A DNA stretch of 64,000 bases from Podospora comata. Taxonomy: Eukaryota > Ascomycota > Sordariomycetes > Sordariales > Podosporaceae. The notes below the pieces were generated by a model. It ran no database searches. It was not told where the DNA came from and saw only the letters and a list, made by a program, of their open reading frames with translations. The DNA is taken from assembly GCA_017354895.1 (NCBI GenBank), contig CP071493.1:2914001-2978000 (forward strand). Reading direction: 5' to 3'. Position numbers and translations under genes: made by a program. Of this stretch, positions 1 to 10,963 are shown in pieces (position 1 is the stretch's first letter; each line of letters opens with the position of its first letter).

Positions 1-249
1 CCCGACGCGACTGGCCAGCCCGCCACGAGCTCGAGCCACACCTCATCAGCCATTTGACACAAGCCACATTCACCTTGTCCCCCACCAGCGTTCCCGCACC
101 AGCAGGCAGGAGCGAACTCTTGGCGGGTCCCCACACCCACAATCCAAAATTGTGGAAGCAAAATCAACCTCACACTTTTTGAAATTTCTCGATCGTCAAC
201 CACGAGCCGAATCGCCCAGTCCCCCGATTTCGACGACAACACCGCCGCC

Positions 250-904
250 ATGGTACGTGATGATTGGGGAAAAACGCTTCTCAAGAGAATTCGGAAATAC
301 TAACATCGTGATTTCCAGTCTGCTGAGAAGGCCCAGAACCCCATGCGGGAGCTCCGCATCCAGAAGCTCGTCCTGAACATCTCAGTCGGCGAGTCTGGTG
401 ATAGACTTACCCGTGCTGCCAAGGTGCTGGAGCAGCTGAGCGGTCAGACCCCCGTCTACAGTAAGTTTTGTTTTCTCTCCAGACAGCCTCGAGGATTTCG
501 ACTCGATTCTAACTCGTATGTCCCCAGGCAAGGCCCGCTACACCGTCCGTACCTTCGGTATCCGCCGTAACGAAAAGATCGCCGTCCACGTCACCGTCCG
601 TGGCCCCAAGGCCGAGGAGATTCTCGAGCGTGGCCTCAAGGTCAAGGAGTACGAGCTGCGCAAGCGCAACTTCTCCGAGACCGGCAACTTCGGCTTCGGT
701 ATTTCCGAGCACATCGATCTCGGCATCAAGTACGACCCCGGTATCGGTATCTACGGCATGGACTTCTACTGCTGCATGACCCGCCCCGGTGAGCGTGTTG
801 CTCGCCGCCGCCGCGCCAAGGCTAGAGTCGGTGCCAGCCACCGCATCACCCGCGACGACACCGTCAAGTGGTTCAAGCAGCGCTTCGATGCCATTGTCCG
901 CTAA
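250..904 (+). CDS. RPL11: 60S ribosomal protein L11 (uL5)
   Basis: This is a large-subunit ribosomal protein that sits next to 5S rRNA in the central protuberance. Three exons (250-252, 319-460, 528-904) give 173 aa, the normal length for the family. The first coding exon is only the ATG, followed at once by GTACGT; intron 1 is 253-318 and intron 2 is 461-527. The mature start reads [20 protein letters not shown], followed by [20 protein letters not shown], both typical of eukaryotic uL5. The C-terminal half carries the expected [17 protein letters not shown] and [11 protein letters not shown] stretches. The coding frame is kept across both junctions (Y-S-K at the second). The family assignment is secure, and the ATG-only exon is supported by the lack of any other in-frame start. 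Confidence 0.96.
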
Positions 905-1899
905 ATGTGGTCAGTTGTGTTAGTGCTGGGCGGAATCAACAAAACAAAACTGGGAAATCAAAGGGAATGGGGAGTTTCGGCTCATCGGCATCTCTAGGAG
1001 GAGGGGGGAAAACACACAAAATGGATGGCGTTTTCTCTCCAACGGGCAAATGTGTAGTGCAGCTTATGATACCTTGGCGATTCTTTCGTCCACCTGCTTG
1101 TTCCTGCTTTTCAGCAGGACGAGCCACGGCCTCAGAGACCGACCGGCGTTATGCCGGCTTACCAATCCCTTAATTCCCGTGACAGAAGCGTTCTGCGCGT
1201 CTCCCTCCCACTTGTTTGGTGAAGCAATGGATGTGACTGTCCGAGAGCTCGTCTCCTCGAAGTATGGTATTCACCAGGTGTTGAGGCTCGTATGTGCTGC
1301 AGCATGTGCCGTAGCTTTGTAGATCAGGAGCCTGTTTCTTGTCCGCTGTCAAGATCGAAACTAAGTATCAATAGTCTGTTGGAGAGACTCGTGGCTTAAT
1401 GGTCAGGATCTTTACGCATGTCAGGGACTAAGCAGTTAGCATCACCTCGCTCATCAGAAGTGTGTGATTCTACAATTGAGGAAGTCGATGTTGCTGCCAT
1501 GGCCTCTTGGGGAACAAGTATCACGAACACACATAGAGTAAAGACAGACCAATACAATGATAACAACAATTTCCCAAAACCTCCAATTCTGTGGCTGAAT
1601 GACACCGCCGCCCGCTCACTTGCTAGCTAAATTACATGAACCCTCATGTACAGTATATGCATATCATGCAAAAAATGCATTGCATTATGATAGCCCTTCT
1701 TGCATCCCCCATTCATGTCATTACTGGGACATCAAATTAACGCCGACTATCCCCTTCCTATTTCCCTTTTTATGGGCCTCCCCGGCATGTACATGCGTTC
1801 CTGTTATCGTAAATATCATCCGTCTACAACTCAGGAGCCATCTCCTGATGTCTCATCATGTGTACAGTATATAAAACAATAGAAAGAAAGGACGATGAC
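905..1899. other. Intergenic, RPL11 3' side to tail of the 569-aa gene
   Basis: This stretch lies between two convergent genes. It should hold both 3' untranslated regions. I found no ORF with coding character, no repeat and no RNA gene that I could support. Confidence 0.6.
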
Positions 1900-3609
1900 T
1901 CAAAGAGCATTCATTGAAATTGGGTTAACTGGAGGACTGGGCAAAGGGCCAGTCTCCTGCGCGGCATACCTCCTGGCGGCAGAAGGCTTTCTCTCGCGCT
2001 GGGTCGAGTGGATGTCGATCAGTAAGTCCACCAGAGTTTCGGCGTCCTCTCTCAGCAGTTCGAGTTGCGCCTGGTTGTTGTCCGTAGGAGTGTTGCGGTA
2101 TGCAGCAAAGACGATGCCTCTATTCGGCTTTTTGGTCGATGGGGCGCCCAGAGATTCCTGCTTGGAGGGATGGTAGCAGGTGTGGAACGAACACATGTAT
2201 CCACGGGCGTGTTCATCCTGCTTCAACTCGTCGCTCCTATATTCTAGCCAGTCTTCGGTCTGTAGGGCCTTTTCATGAACAGGCGCGGAGATGCGGAATG
2301 GGTATTTGATCGAACCCAAACCGTAAGCTGCGAGCAGACGGCCGGTTATTCTCCTGCTGGGTGTCCTACGGACAGAGGGTGTCGATCCAGAGATCGGCGT
2401 CTGGGGAGGAGAGGGCGGGTATGGCGACCGTCTAGAGGATGGTCGAGAAAGGCCCATGTCATTAGGCCAAAGATTGACCACATACACGAGATCAAAGTTG
2501 TATTTGGCCGCAATTCTCGCAGCTTCAAACGCGGCGGCCGTTGCTGGCCTGCTCGCAAGAGGAGGGGAGAGTGTCAGAAGAGGATATGTGGCAGAGGGTC
2601 GGCGAGGAGTAGGCGAGACTGGGGGATCGGGTGGCAATGGGAAGCTGGGCGGATTCCGACTCGATGGGTTTGGGCCCGGCCGGTTTGGTTGAGGCGGCAC
2701 CGGAAACCCATCGAGGATCTCATCGTCGCTAAGCGCCATGAAGTCGTCCAGGCTTGGTTCCTTCAGGATCGTGTTGCTCTTTGCCATCGGTTTGGTCTGT
2801 CGGAGGGTCGAAAGACTGCTCGCCTTGCGCGGCTCCTTTTCAAGTTGGCCGGAGGCTTGCTCCCCAAAGACATGGACACTCCGTGATCGCTCGAGCGGTT
2901 CGATCAAGCCAAGTTTGGCCCGATAGGCACCAGCAAGAGGCCGTGGAACGAGACTGGGAGATACCGGAGGAGAAGCTGGGGGAGAGCAAGGAGGTGTAGG
3001 AATCGGCGCAGGGCCAAATGATAACGACGGAGATCCTTCTTGTTCCGAAGGGCACCGCTTTCGATTGATCGGCGCCTTGGGCGAGACAGAGGGAGAAGTC
3101 GAACGTGGATTAACCTTGGAATTGGATCTCGACCGACGCTCCATTGTATCGTTATCACCCAGGCCCAGTGCGCCTGCTCCATCAAAGCTGAAGTCGAGCA
3201 GTTCAGCCAAGGAAGAACTGGTGCGGCTACTCCTAGGGCTGAGAGACGAGGTTCTTTGTGGAACGCGAGGGCTCTTCGCTGAGTGGTTGGATGGCCGAGG
3301 ACTGATACTGATAGATACCAGTGAGTTCATACGAGGTGTGCTTGGGGCATCCGGGAGACTCTGCGCGCGTCGAGATTGTCTTGGACTCAATACGACCTCA
3401 TCTCTGGCCATCATTCGTTGCGAAGTCGGCCGGATGAAAGATGGCGAAGGGAAGGTCTGCGAAGTGTCTCCTCCATTTGCTGACCAAGGGTCAACCGAAG
3501 ATGGCTCGCTCTCATGCTCGGGTGTTCTAGAGGTAGTCTTCTTTTTCGACGTTGAGAAGAGCCGGAACCTCTTCTCAAGCCTCTCGAGCTTATCGAGACC
3601 CACGGCCAT
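1900..3609 (-). CDS. Ser/Pro-rich protein with possible C-terminal GAF-like fold
   Basis: This is a single-exon 569-aa protein starting MAVGLDKLERLEKRFRLF and ending at a TGA at 1900-1902. I do not recognise it. Roughly residues 20-350 are low-complexity Ser/Pro/Arg with many SP, TP and SPR sites, suggesting a disordered, phosphorylated region. The C-terminal part (about 355-540) looks folded. It runs helix-strand (AAKYNFDLVYVVNLWP), a basic Pro/Ser insertion, then YPFRISAPVHEKALQ, RGYMCSFHTCYHP, a strand NRGIVFAAYRNTP and a final helix LREDAETLVDLLIDI. That order resembles a GAF-type domain, but this is inference only. The start is favoured because an in-frame ATG directly follows a likely 5' leader intron (about 3645-3708). 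The gene is convergent with RPL11 and has a very long upstream gap. Confidence 0.85.
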   Translation of the reverse strand: MAVGLDKLERLEKRFRLFSTSKKKTTSRTPEHESEPSSVDPWSANGGDTSQTFPSPSFIRPTSQRMMARDEVVLSPRQSRRAQSLPDAPSTPRMNSLVSISISPRPSNHSAKSPRVPQRTSSLSPRSSRTSSSLAELLDFSFDGAGALGLGDNDTMERRSRSNSKVNPRSTSPSVSPKAPINRKRCPSEQEGSPSLSFGPAPIPTPPCSPPASPPVSPSLVPRPLAGAYRAKLGLIEPLERSRSVHVFGEQASGQLEKEPRKASSLSTLRQTKPMAKSNTILKEPSLDDFMALSDDEILDGFPVPPQPNRPGPNPSSRNPPSFPLPPDPPVSPTPRRPSATYPLLTLSPPLASRPATAAAFEAARIAAKYNFDLVYVVNLWPNDMGLSRPSSRRSPYPPSPPQTPISGSTPSVRRTPSRRITGRLLAAYGLGSIKYPFRISAPVHEKALQTEDWLEYRSDELKQDEHARGYMCSFHTCYHPSKQESLGAPSTKKPNRGIVFAAYRNTPTDNNQAQLELLREDAETLVDLLIDIHSTQRERKPSAARRYAAQETGPLPSPPVNPISMNAL

Positions 3610-3644
3610 TGTGCTGTCTCGGGTTCGACCAGGTCTGAGAACGC

Positions 3645-3708
3645 CTGATCAGCAACGGTACAACTTGAGATGTGTGATGAGAGTAAATGTTGATTCGGGG
3701 AAACTCAC
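3645..3708 (-). other. Probable 5' leader intron of the 569-aa gene
   Basis: Read on the minus strand, a GTGAGT donor at 3708 is followed 64 nt later by a GATCAG acceptor at 3645-3646, 35 nt before the ATG. A second acceptor (TCTCAG, at 3635-3636) is possible. RNA reads would decide. Confidence 0.45.
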
Positions 3709-3709
3709 C

Positions 3710-6700
3710 AGAGATGAGCTGAAGAGAGCGAGAGGTAATCACGGCTGGGGGTTTTGAGTTTGTTTAAAAAGCTGTGTTGCAGTGGTGGGGAGATGGTGAA
3801 TAATTTGCTGGCTGACTGGCGGAACCCACGACGAAAAGTGATGAAGAGTCGCAGTGCTGTTCCCAGGAGAAGGACGGGCGTGGTCGGTGATACAGAGCCT
3901 TGATCACTTGCTCATGACGGACATTTCAGTGGGTCTGACAAGGGGAGTGCAGAGCGGAGATGTCGATGTGGTCGGAGGGAAATTGGTGGTGGCCGTCAGA
4001 CGGGTTGCTCCTCAGGGTCTCATGAAGATGATCGAGTTTGTCTCTGCCACACGCTGGTCCGAAGACCACCTCGAGTTTCTCTAACACGGTGAAACCAAAA
4101 GTCGATAGAAGTCTGAGACCTGGCAGGGCTACTTATGGTCGTAAAAGGGAAGAGGAGTGAGCATCAACGGAGGCGGGTTCGGTGGGTGATATGCTTCTCG
4201 AATCTCCTGGCCGACCTTCTGGCACCGTTGGACCACAGCCAATCCCACGGGGTTTCACCGACAGTGGGAGGGGCACGAGACGAGGGGAGGCCGAAAGAGA
4301 AGCAGGAATTTTGAGACGAAAGGCTTTCGCGTCTACGTATGCCAGGAAAAGAAGAAGAAAGAGCACATCACCAGTCCAGGCTAGTGTGGCGGATGCAGGA
4401 GGGCGGAGGTCGCCCTTTCCTTCTGAGAGGCTCGACGTTTGCAGGAGCAGGGATGACTGGATATTTAAGCCAACTTCTTTTTTGTTTTTTTTTTGTTTTT
4501 GTTTTTTGCTTGCTTCTGGCTCTATAATCAGCTGGAGGCTGGATTTGACATTGGCTCGTCTGAGACCTCGTTGCTGGATTCAAGAGGGGAAAGAAACCTA
4601 GGGTCTGGATCCAGGGAGGAGGAGGTCGAGATCAAAGCTCAAAACCAGCTCTAAGGGGAGGACAAACACGGCACAAAGGGTGGGTTGTCCCGAAAGAGTA
4701 ACCTAAACTGATGGATCTCAAGCTGCAAGTGATCCATCTACCCATGTCGTCCATCCCAACCTTTGAGAGCATCTCAAGCCCTCCTCTCAAGCCTCCCCTC
4801 CCGTGGTGCCCTTCGGCCCGGCAGATGGGGGTCATTGCATCCCTGTACAACCTCTCTCTCCCTGACTCTCAACCAGCAAGACAACCCCCATGTTTGGCCA
4901 TCGATGGTGGACACTGTGTTGCGGCAGATCGGCTCATGAATACATCATCCTCCAGCCCATGTCCAGATGCCTGTTTTCATGATCCGTCTCTGTCAACTCC
5001 CACGCTCGAGTGGCAAGAAAGGAAGCCCGTCCAGCTTGGCCAAGGCTTATACGGAAGAAGCGATGCTGAAAAAGCAATATCAACGACGACAAAACAGGCA
5101 GTATTGCGAGCGGGAGAGAGGGGACCTGGATGGACGGCGACGAAAACAGAAGTTGGGATATCGGCGCACAGACGCTGACTGGGAACGTTAACAACGGTTG
5201 AGGTCCGTCTGCCTCCAGGGATCACATCAAGGGCAACATACACCGTCGCATCACGGGAGGGGGGGGTGATTGAAAAGATCACATTGGCGGTGACTTCCTT
5301 TTCCCATCTCTCCTCTTTCCCAATTCCGCTTTATGAGAGGGCCAGCCCCCCGCGTCAAGACCTGTCAGCCGTGCCGCAACTGCTACGAGCCAGGATTCGA
5401 CCCCACCCAGAGCGGGCCTTCTCAACCCTGCCCCCGCCCCAATTTTTCAACTTCAGGGTAGCATTCTGGCGAGAGCCGCCTTGGATTTCGTCCGAACTCG
5501 ACATCACATCACCACCCACTCCCACACTCCTTTTCCCGACACCGGCACTCGACGTCTCGAGGATTCCGACATCTCAACCTCTTGCATAATGCGGTGAGAG
5601 AGTCCCAGGGCTTTTGTGCTGCCGGCATTGCGGCCTGCCTGGTTACGGCCGCGTATGGTTGATGATGAGGGGGACAGTTTCCTCCTGTCTTGAACATCGG
5701 CAGCCCCCTCTACCTACCTATCCTCTAGGTTTTTTTGTTTGTCGCTGCCCTGTTGCAAAGCGGCGGAGATCGACAATGCATGACAGCAAGGCTGCTTGTG
5801 CTAATGTAGGTCTTTCAGCGCCATTTGCTCCCCGCTCCAATCATCCCTTCGTAGCCATCACTTCTCAGATCTCAGTAGACAGCCAGAGTTGACCCTTGGC
5901 TAGCCGCCACTTGCATCTGTCATTTTGACAGCCAGCTCTAGCCTCTTGACAGCATTTTCAGCTGGGGGTTTCCTGGTCATGAGGATCGATCTCCAGGATC
6001 CTGGTATCTCAAAAAATCCCCGATCACGATGGCTCCCCACGACATCTCAAGCTCGGATCTGGCTTCTGACTCTCAATCCTGGGCTAGTGCCATTGGATCA
6101 TTGAGGGGTCGAACGGCGTGCTGCTGTAATAAGTGCAAACAATGGGTTTATACTTTTCGCTTGACACAGTCTACCTGAGCGTGCATGGGTTTCATGCAGT
6201 TTTCTTCTTTTCCTCCTATTGCATTACCTTTCACAACCTGCTGGCCATACATGTGGTCAGAATCATCCTCACGTATCGGGTCAACCCCCGAGCAGCACCG
6301 TGATGCGTGTGTTGCTGTAGCTCCCTTGTGGTTGGGCGATCCAACATAGGATATCCTCTCGGCCCGGCCCCCAGTGGTCGAGAACATTTACCGACCCTCC
6401 TACTGGCAGAGTCTGGAGTCACTCATTGCCTCTGATGTCAACAATGACGGCCCCAGAGCGGCCCGGAAGTGAATCCGCTGGCTTGTTAGCGTCTTGCTTT
6501 AAGAGGTGAGAAGCCAGCTTCCGCGGTTGGCGAGGACCCCCACTGGCTAGAGTGTGTCCTATACGCATACAGGATCTTGACAGCTTTGAGCCTCGCGTAC
6601 ACAGCAGCAGCATTGCATCCCGTTCACTTACAGCTGCTTCAGGCACGAGGCTACACAATGTCACACTGGGACGCAGCAACTAGCGGCGCTGGCGGCGGTG

Positions 6701-8447
6701 GCGAAGGGACATACTCGCACCGCCTTGGTTCTCTGTTGCAGTTGGAAACGTGCCAGGACCTGGTGTATCACCTTGCCCCCGGGACTCTGGGATTTTTGTC
6801 TCGAGAGTCATTTATCCTCTGGGCCTCCGAAAGGGTTGTCTCGGACACAGCTATGACGCTGGACGCTGGAAAGGCCGGTTTGCCCCAGCCAATCGCTCTG
6901 TCGGACTCGAAAGAAAAAGCAACAAGGAGACTTGACCGAGGTGCCGTAGCGCCAGGTCAAAGACGAAAATGCTCACCCACGCACGGTGAGGAAAAACACC
7001 CAGACCGGGTCGTCCTTTTGCTTGTGGATTCGGGGTTGCTGGGGAGCGAGCCTCTGTATGTCACAGTGTGTGGTCGAGCGAGCCGAGGCTGCGAGTATCC
7101 GGTGTCAGTCAAAGTATGTCCCTTTCCTCCTGTTGTCATGCCGTCGACCTCGAATACGATGATATGATAACCGCGAGACTTGGGGCTGAGAAAACGACAA
7201 AAGCTGTACGCCCGTAACCACCTGAGGGAGAGACGCTCGAAAAGCTAATTCCTTGGCTGTTGGGTATTGTGTTACTCTCACTTCTCACCATGTTGCTGTC
7301 AAAACAGCGGAGAGCGTCCGCCACAGTGTGGGATGGAAAAGCAGCACACACAGTTGTGGCTGCGAGTACCTACCTGAATGTGCTCGACTAGACACAGCCC
7401 CCCCAGCACACACGCGCGCTTCGCCATTAGGAGAATTCCGCGCATAATAATATTTTTCATGCTGTTTCTCGTAGATTCCTTGCTTAAAAATTCCAAGCAG
7501 CTGGGCGGTTCTCTAGCGGAGGATATCACGGCCTTGCCAGTTGGCACAGTTCCTCTACCTACATCCAATGATGAGGATTTCCGTGTGTGTGGGATTTCCG
7601 GTCCCAGCAGCGCCAGCAGCGGCAACCGGCACACCACGGCTGAGAAAATGGGAGGAGGTGAGGTAAAGCAAGATAATGTACTGCCTGTCGCTTCCCGCGA
7701 GAGAAGCCCCCCCGTTATCTACCGACCTCACTCAGATCCAACCCCCTGGACGCTGGGTGATGATGGGCGGCGGCCCGTTTTGACCTGGAGCGGAACGGGG
7801 AGAGGGGATCGTACAGGTGCCGCACGGAGGGTTTTATGTACGAAGGGGATTATCTCGATCTCGGATGCTCCCCCTTCCCCAAGATATTGGTGAGTATATG
7901 TGTCCAAGCGTGCTCATGATATATTTACATTTCGGTCTAATATATTCTTTGTGCTCTTTTCTTCTTTCTTCTACTCTATACGATTGTCTGGGGAATGGCT
8001 TCATAGCAATGCCCATATCCGAGATCTTGGGGTCTCAACACCCCTCACAAGTTTTTTTTTTCACTTTTTTTGCTTTGCGGAAATGTTTCATGTTACGCCA
8101 TGTTGTAGATTAGAGTAGACTATGGTAGACATGAACACGTAAGCCCCGTTTTGTACTGTTTCGTTGTCAATCTTTGTCTATTCCCATCTTGATTATCATT
8201 ATCGCCCAGAAAAGAGAGAGAGAGAACGTCATAAACTTCATCCACACCTTCCCTATGGTGGTGCTCTCTGAAAACGGGATCATCGCCCAGACGGCATCCT
8301 ACATAATCACCCCTTTTTTCCCCCCCTTCGCCTCCTCGCGCATATGCGGGATATGTAATGCGAGGGGCCGCGGGTCGCGCCCGACGCACAGATATGGTAC
8401 ATGCTTAATGCTGCCGGTAAAGGGAGAGAGAGGGGGAAGAGGAAAAC
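3710..8447. other. Long gene-free stretch upstream of the 569-aa gene
   Basis: About 4.7 kb separates the start of the 569-aa gene from the 3' end of the NAD(P)HX dehydratase gene. Open frames here are short, start with non-ATG codons in many cases, and lack the codon pattern and motifs of the neighbours. I see T-rich runs near 4480-4507, a G-run near 5260 and a T-run near 8050, but no convincing gene, tRNA or transposon. It must contain the 569-aa promoter and could hold a non-coding transcript. Confidence 0.5.
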
Positions 8448-9926
8448 TCAGAGTCTGGAAACATCCTCATCCACCTCCCCAAAAATGTTCAGAAAGGCGG
8501 TATGCACCTCATCAGTGAGGTCACTGGCCTGAAGGCTGCGGCCTCTTTTGGCAAAGGCAAGGCGGGAGCATTCCTACATGGCTTTTCGTCAGCGCTTGTT
8601 CATCTAGAAGCAGGATATCTTTCATATCCTCAAAGAGAAAAAAGAAAAAGCACTCACCCTCGTAATCGCACTCCCCCCAAATACCGCCAACCCCGCCGTC
8701 TCCTCCTCCTTCATCTTGTGTTTAACATCCCACAACCCCTCATGATAAGCCTTCCTCCACCCCAAAAAAGTAGCAATACTCCCCGTGAGCGTATCCCCCT
8801 GCCCACCACTCCTCTTCTTCCCGCCCTCCAAGTCAACACTATACGTTACTGTCCCGTTGCTGAGGTGATCTTTCCCCCCCTTTTGCAAAACCATCACCCC
8901 TCCCAACTCCCTAGCCAACCGTTCCACTCTATCTGTCTCCTTGCCCTCCTTTGCCACCTCCTTCTCTATATTCAGTGCCTTGGCCAGTCTCTCAAACTCA
9001 ACTACGTTGGGGGTGAGGACAGCCTCTTGGTAACCCCTTACAAGGTCGGGGTCGTTGCAGATGAGGAGGAGGGCGTCAGCGTCGAGGACCATGGGCATAT
9101 TTTGTTTCTTTGCCGCTTGGATGACCAAAGCAACGGTTTTTTGCATGAGGGGGTCACGGCCTAAGCCGGGGCCGATGACGAGGACATGGAGACGGGAGAG
9201 GAGGGGGATGATTCTCGAGGCGATTTCGGAGGGGTCGGTGTCGTATTTGCTGGCGGTGGAGGGGTCGCTGTCCTCGCCGGCGGGTTTGGCGGGGGAGGAA
9301 GGGAGGGAGCGCATCAGGGGGTGGACCATTAGGTTGGGGGAGTAGGTTTTGATTACGGTTGCTGCGGTGGGAGTGCAGATTACATGGGACTGTAAGCGTC
9401 ATGGTACTTAGTAAAGTGTATATGGAGGTGTGAGGGTATATCTTCATGGTGGTCAGTCCCCAAAAGTAGGGCGAGGTTGGGTGAAGATCTCAAGGTGATG
9501 TTCAAAGGGAGTAGCTAAAGATTGAGGATGGAGAAACACATACCAAATCACACCCCAACCTAGCACTCGCCATAGCAGAAAAGTACGGCGCCCCCGTGTA
9601 ATCCTCACTCCCGCCGATCACGGCTACTCTTCCCATCTGCCCTGTATTCTCATTCATCAGCATGTCTTCTTTAACTCTCCCTACTCTCCTCACCCCCAAT
9701 ATCTCACCCTTCCTACCTCAACCCCCACGAGGAGGTAAAACAGACAGATAACGGTAAACGTGGACATAATAAACCAAATCGAATGTAGGGAGAGAAAACA
9801 ACAGTCTCACTCACCCTTATGAAACCTCTCCAACATAGGCGGAATCAACTGCCTCACCCTCCCCAAAATCTCCTTCGTAGCAGAAGACATACTGGCTTCG
9901 CTATTCGGGGTTCCACTGCTGCTCAT
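8448..9926 (-). CDS. NAXD: ATP-dependent (S)-NAD(P)H-hydrate dehydratase
   Basis: This is a metabolite-repair enzyme. It uses ATP to dehydrate the damaged S-form of NADHX/NADPHX back to NAD(P)H, together with an epimerase encoded elsewhere. Four exons (9815-9926, 9544-9641, 8658-9389, 8448-8573) give 355 aa. The carbohydrate-kinase-like fold begins with [20 protein letters not shown], and the first exon joins it in phase through HKG. The core motifs are VIGPGLGRD (about 141-149), the DADAL strand, [10 protein letters not shown], and the catalytic/ATP-binding [10 protein letters not shown] (about 264-273). Exon 4 supplies the C-terminal helix and ends DEDVSRL. The start could be the second ATG ([10 protein letters not shown]), which would remove 12 residues. 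No missing key residue was seen. Confidence 0.95.
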
Positions 9927-10963
9927 CTCTACACCTCCATGTTAACCCCCTAACCTCAAAAAACAACACTAGTATAAGATGGATAAGATGGGATGAACCT
10001 CTCTCTCTTTGCCTCGAATGAGGGGCAAGAGCTTGCTTACCTCCTTGCAATTTGGAGCCGTTGTTGAATCAGGAACAAACTACTCGTGGTCTGAACTCAA
10101 ATGTGTCTCAGTCGGTAAATCAATTAATTCAATGTGGCTGCAATGAGTGAAAGATCGCATTGGTGATTGTCAAATTGGTTGCAAGTTCTGGTGTAAATTG
10201 ACGTTCGTTCGCCAAGGACCCATCATGATGTCACCAAAATACCCAGTGGAGGGGGTTCGGGCGGTTGCTCCTAGCTCCCGTGCCCCACATCCATATCATC
10301 ATCAAAGCACAAAACCACCAAGTCATGGAAGACTGTCGTCCTGATAAGGCGATGAAGGCAAATCAAGGTGTTTTGAGAGATAGTTGATAGGCGTTTAAAC
10401 ATCGCTGGGATGCCTTCAATAATGCTAAATAGGCCTTATAGTGTTATCATGAGGCCTTCAAACATAATCAGCAGGCCTTGAATATTTATTAATACGCATT
10501 GAAAGATGGTTTTGTTTTTTGGGATGCCTTGAAAGATAGTCAAGAGGCCTTAAATATGAATGAGCAGGCCTCAAATATGTATCAGTAAGCCTTGAAACGT
10601 AATCAAATGGCCTTACGACATAGCCAAGAGATGTTTCTGTTACTTTTCAAGGCCTTGAAAGGACGTAGCATTCTCCATTGTCATATTCACAACATATCAG
10701 GCAAACAGCCTAGGGACAGTTCGTGTATCATATTCAATGACAAAAGGAATCGAGTGCTTGATTGAGTCTTAACGCTCTATTTTACAATGGTTTTCACCGG
10801 AGAAAATCTCCCCTCCTGACGGGTCCTTTTCTCAGTCAAGCACCCTTTTGAGACGGAACACCTGCTCTAGAAACACATGGACTCGGCGGTATAGACACCC
10901 CTCCCCTTTCCCTCACTGATGGCCCCAGGAACTCCGCGACGTAACGTTTTATATTATGTGCAT
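9927..10963. other. Intergenic between ATP1 3' end and NAXD start
   Basis: This interval holds the NAXD promoter, the 21-bp array (10389-10670) and the ATP1 3' region. I found no supported gene outside the array. Confidence 0.6.
10389..10670. repeat. Degenerate 21-bp tandem array (13 units)
   Basis: Thirteen units follow each other at exactly 21 bp, with a single 9-nt insertion after unit 6 (10515-10523). The conserved core is AGGCCTTGAAA followed by AT-rich sequence often ending TCA. Clear units start at 10431, 10452, 10473, 10524, 10545, 10566, 10587 and 10650; units 1, 2, 11 and 12 are more diverged. All spacings, including the insertion, are multiples of three. It lies between the 3' end of the ATP synthase alpha gene and the start of the NAD(P)HX dehydratase gene. 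Confidence 0.85.

Noticed and set aside
1385-1460. tRNA-like D-arm string (GGCTTAATGGTCAGGAT)
   Set aside because: No matching anticodon arm, T-arm or acceptor stem could be folded around it.
6577-7167. 196-codon plus-strand frame
   Set aside because: No motif, odd composition and no support from splice sites or neighbours. It could not be defended as a gene.
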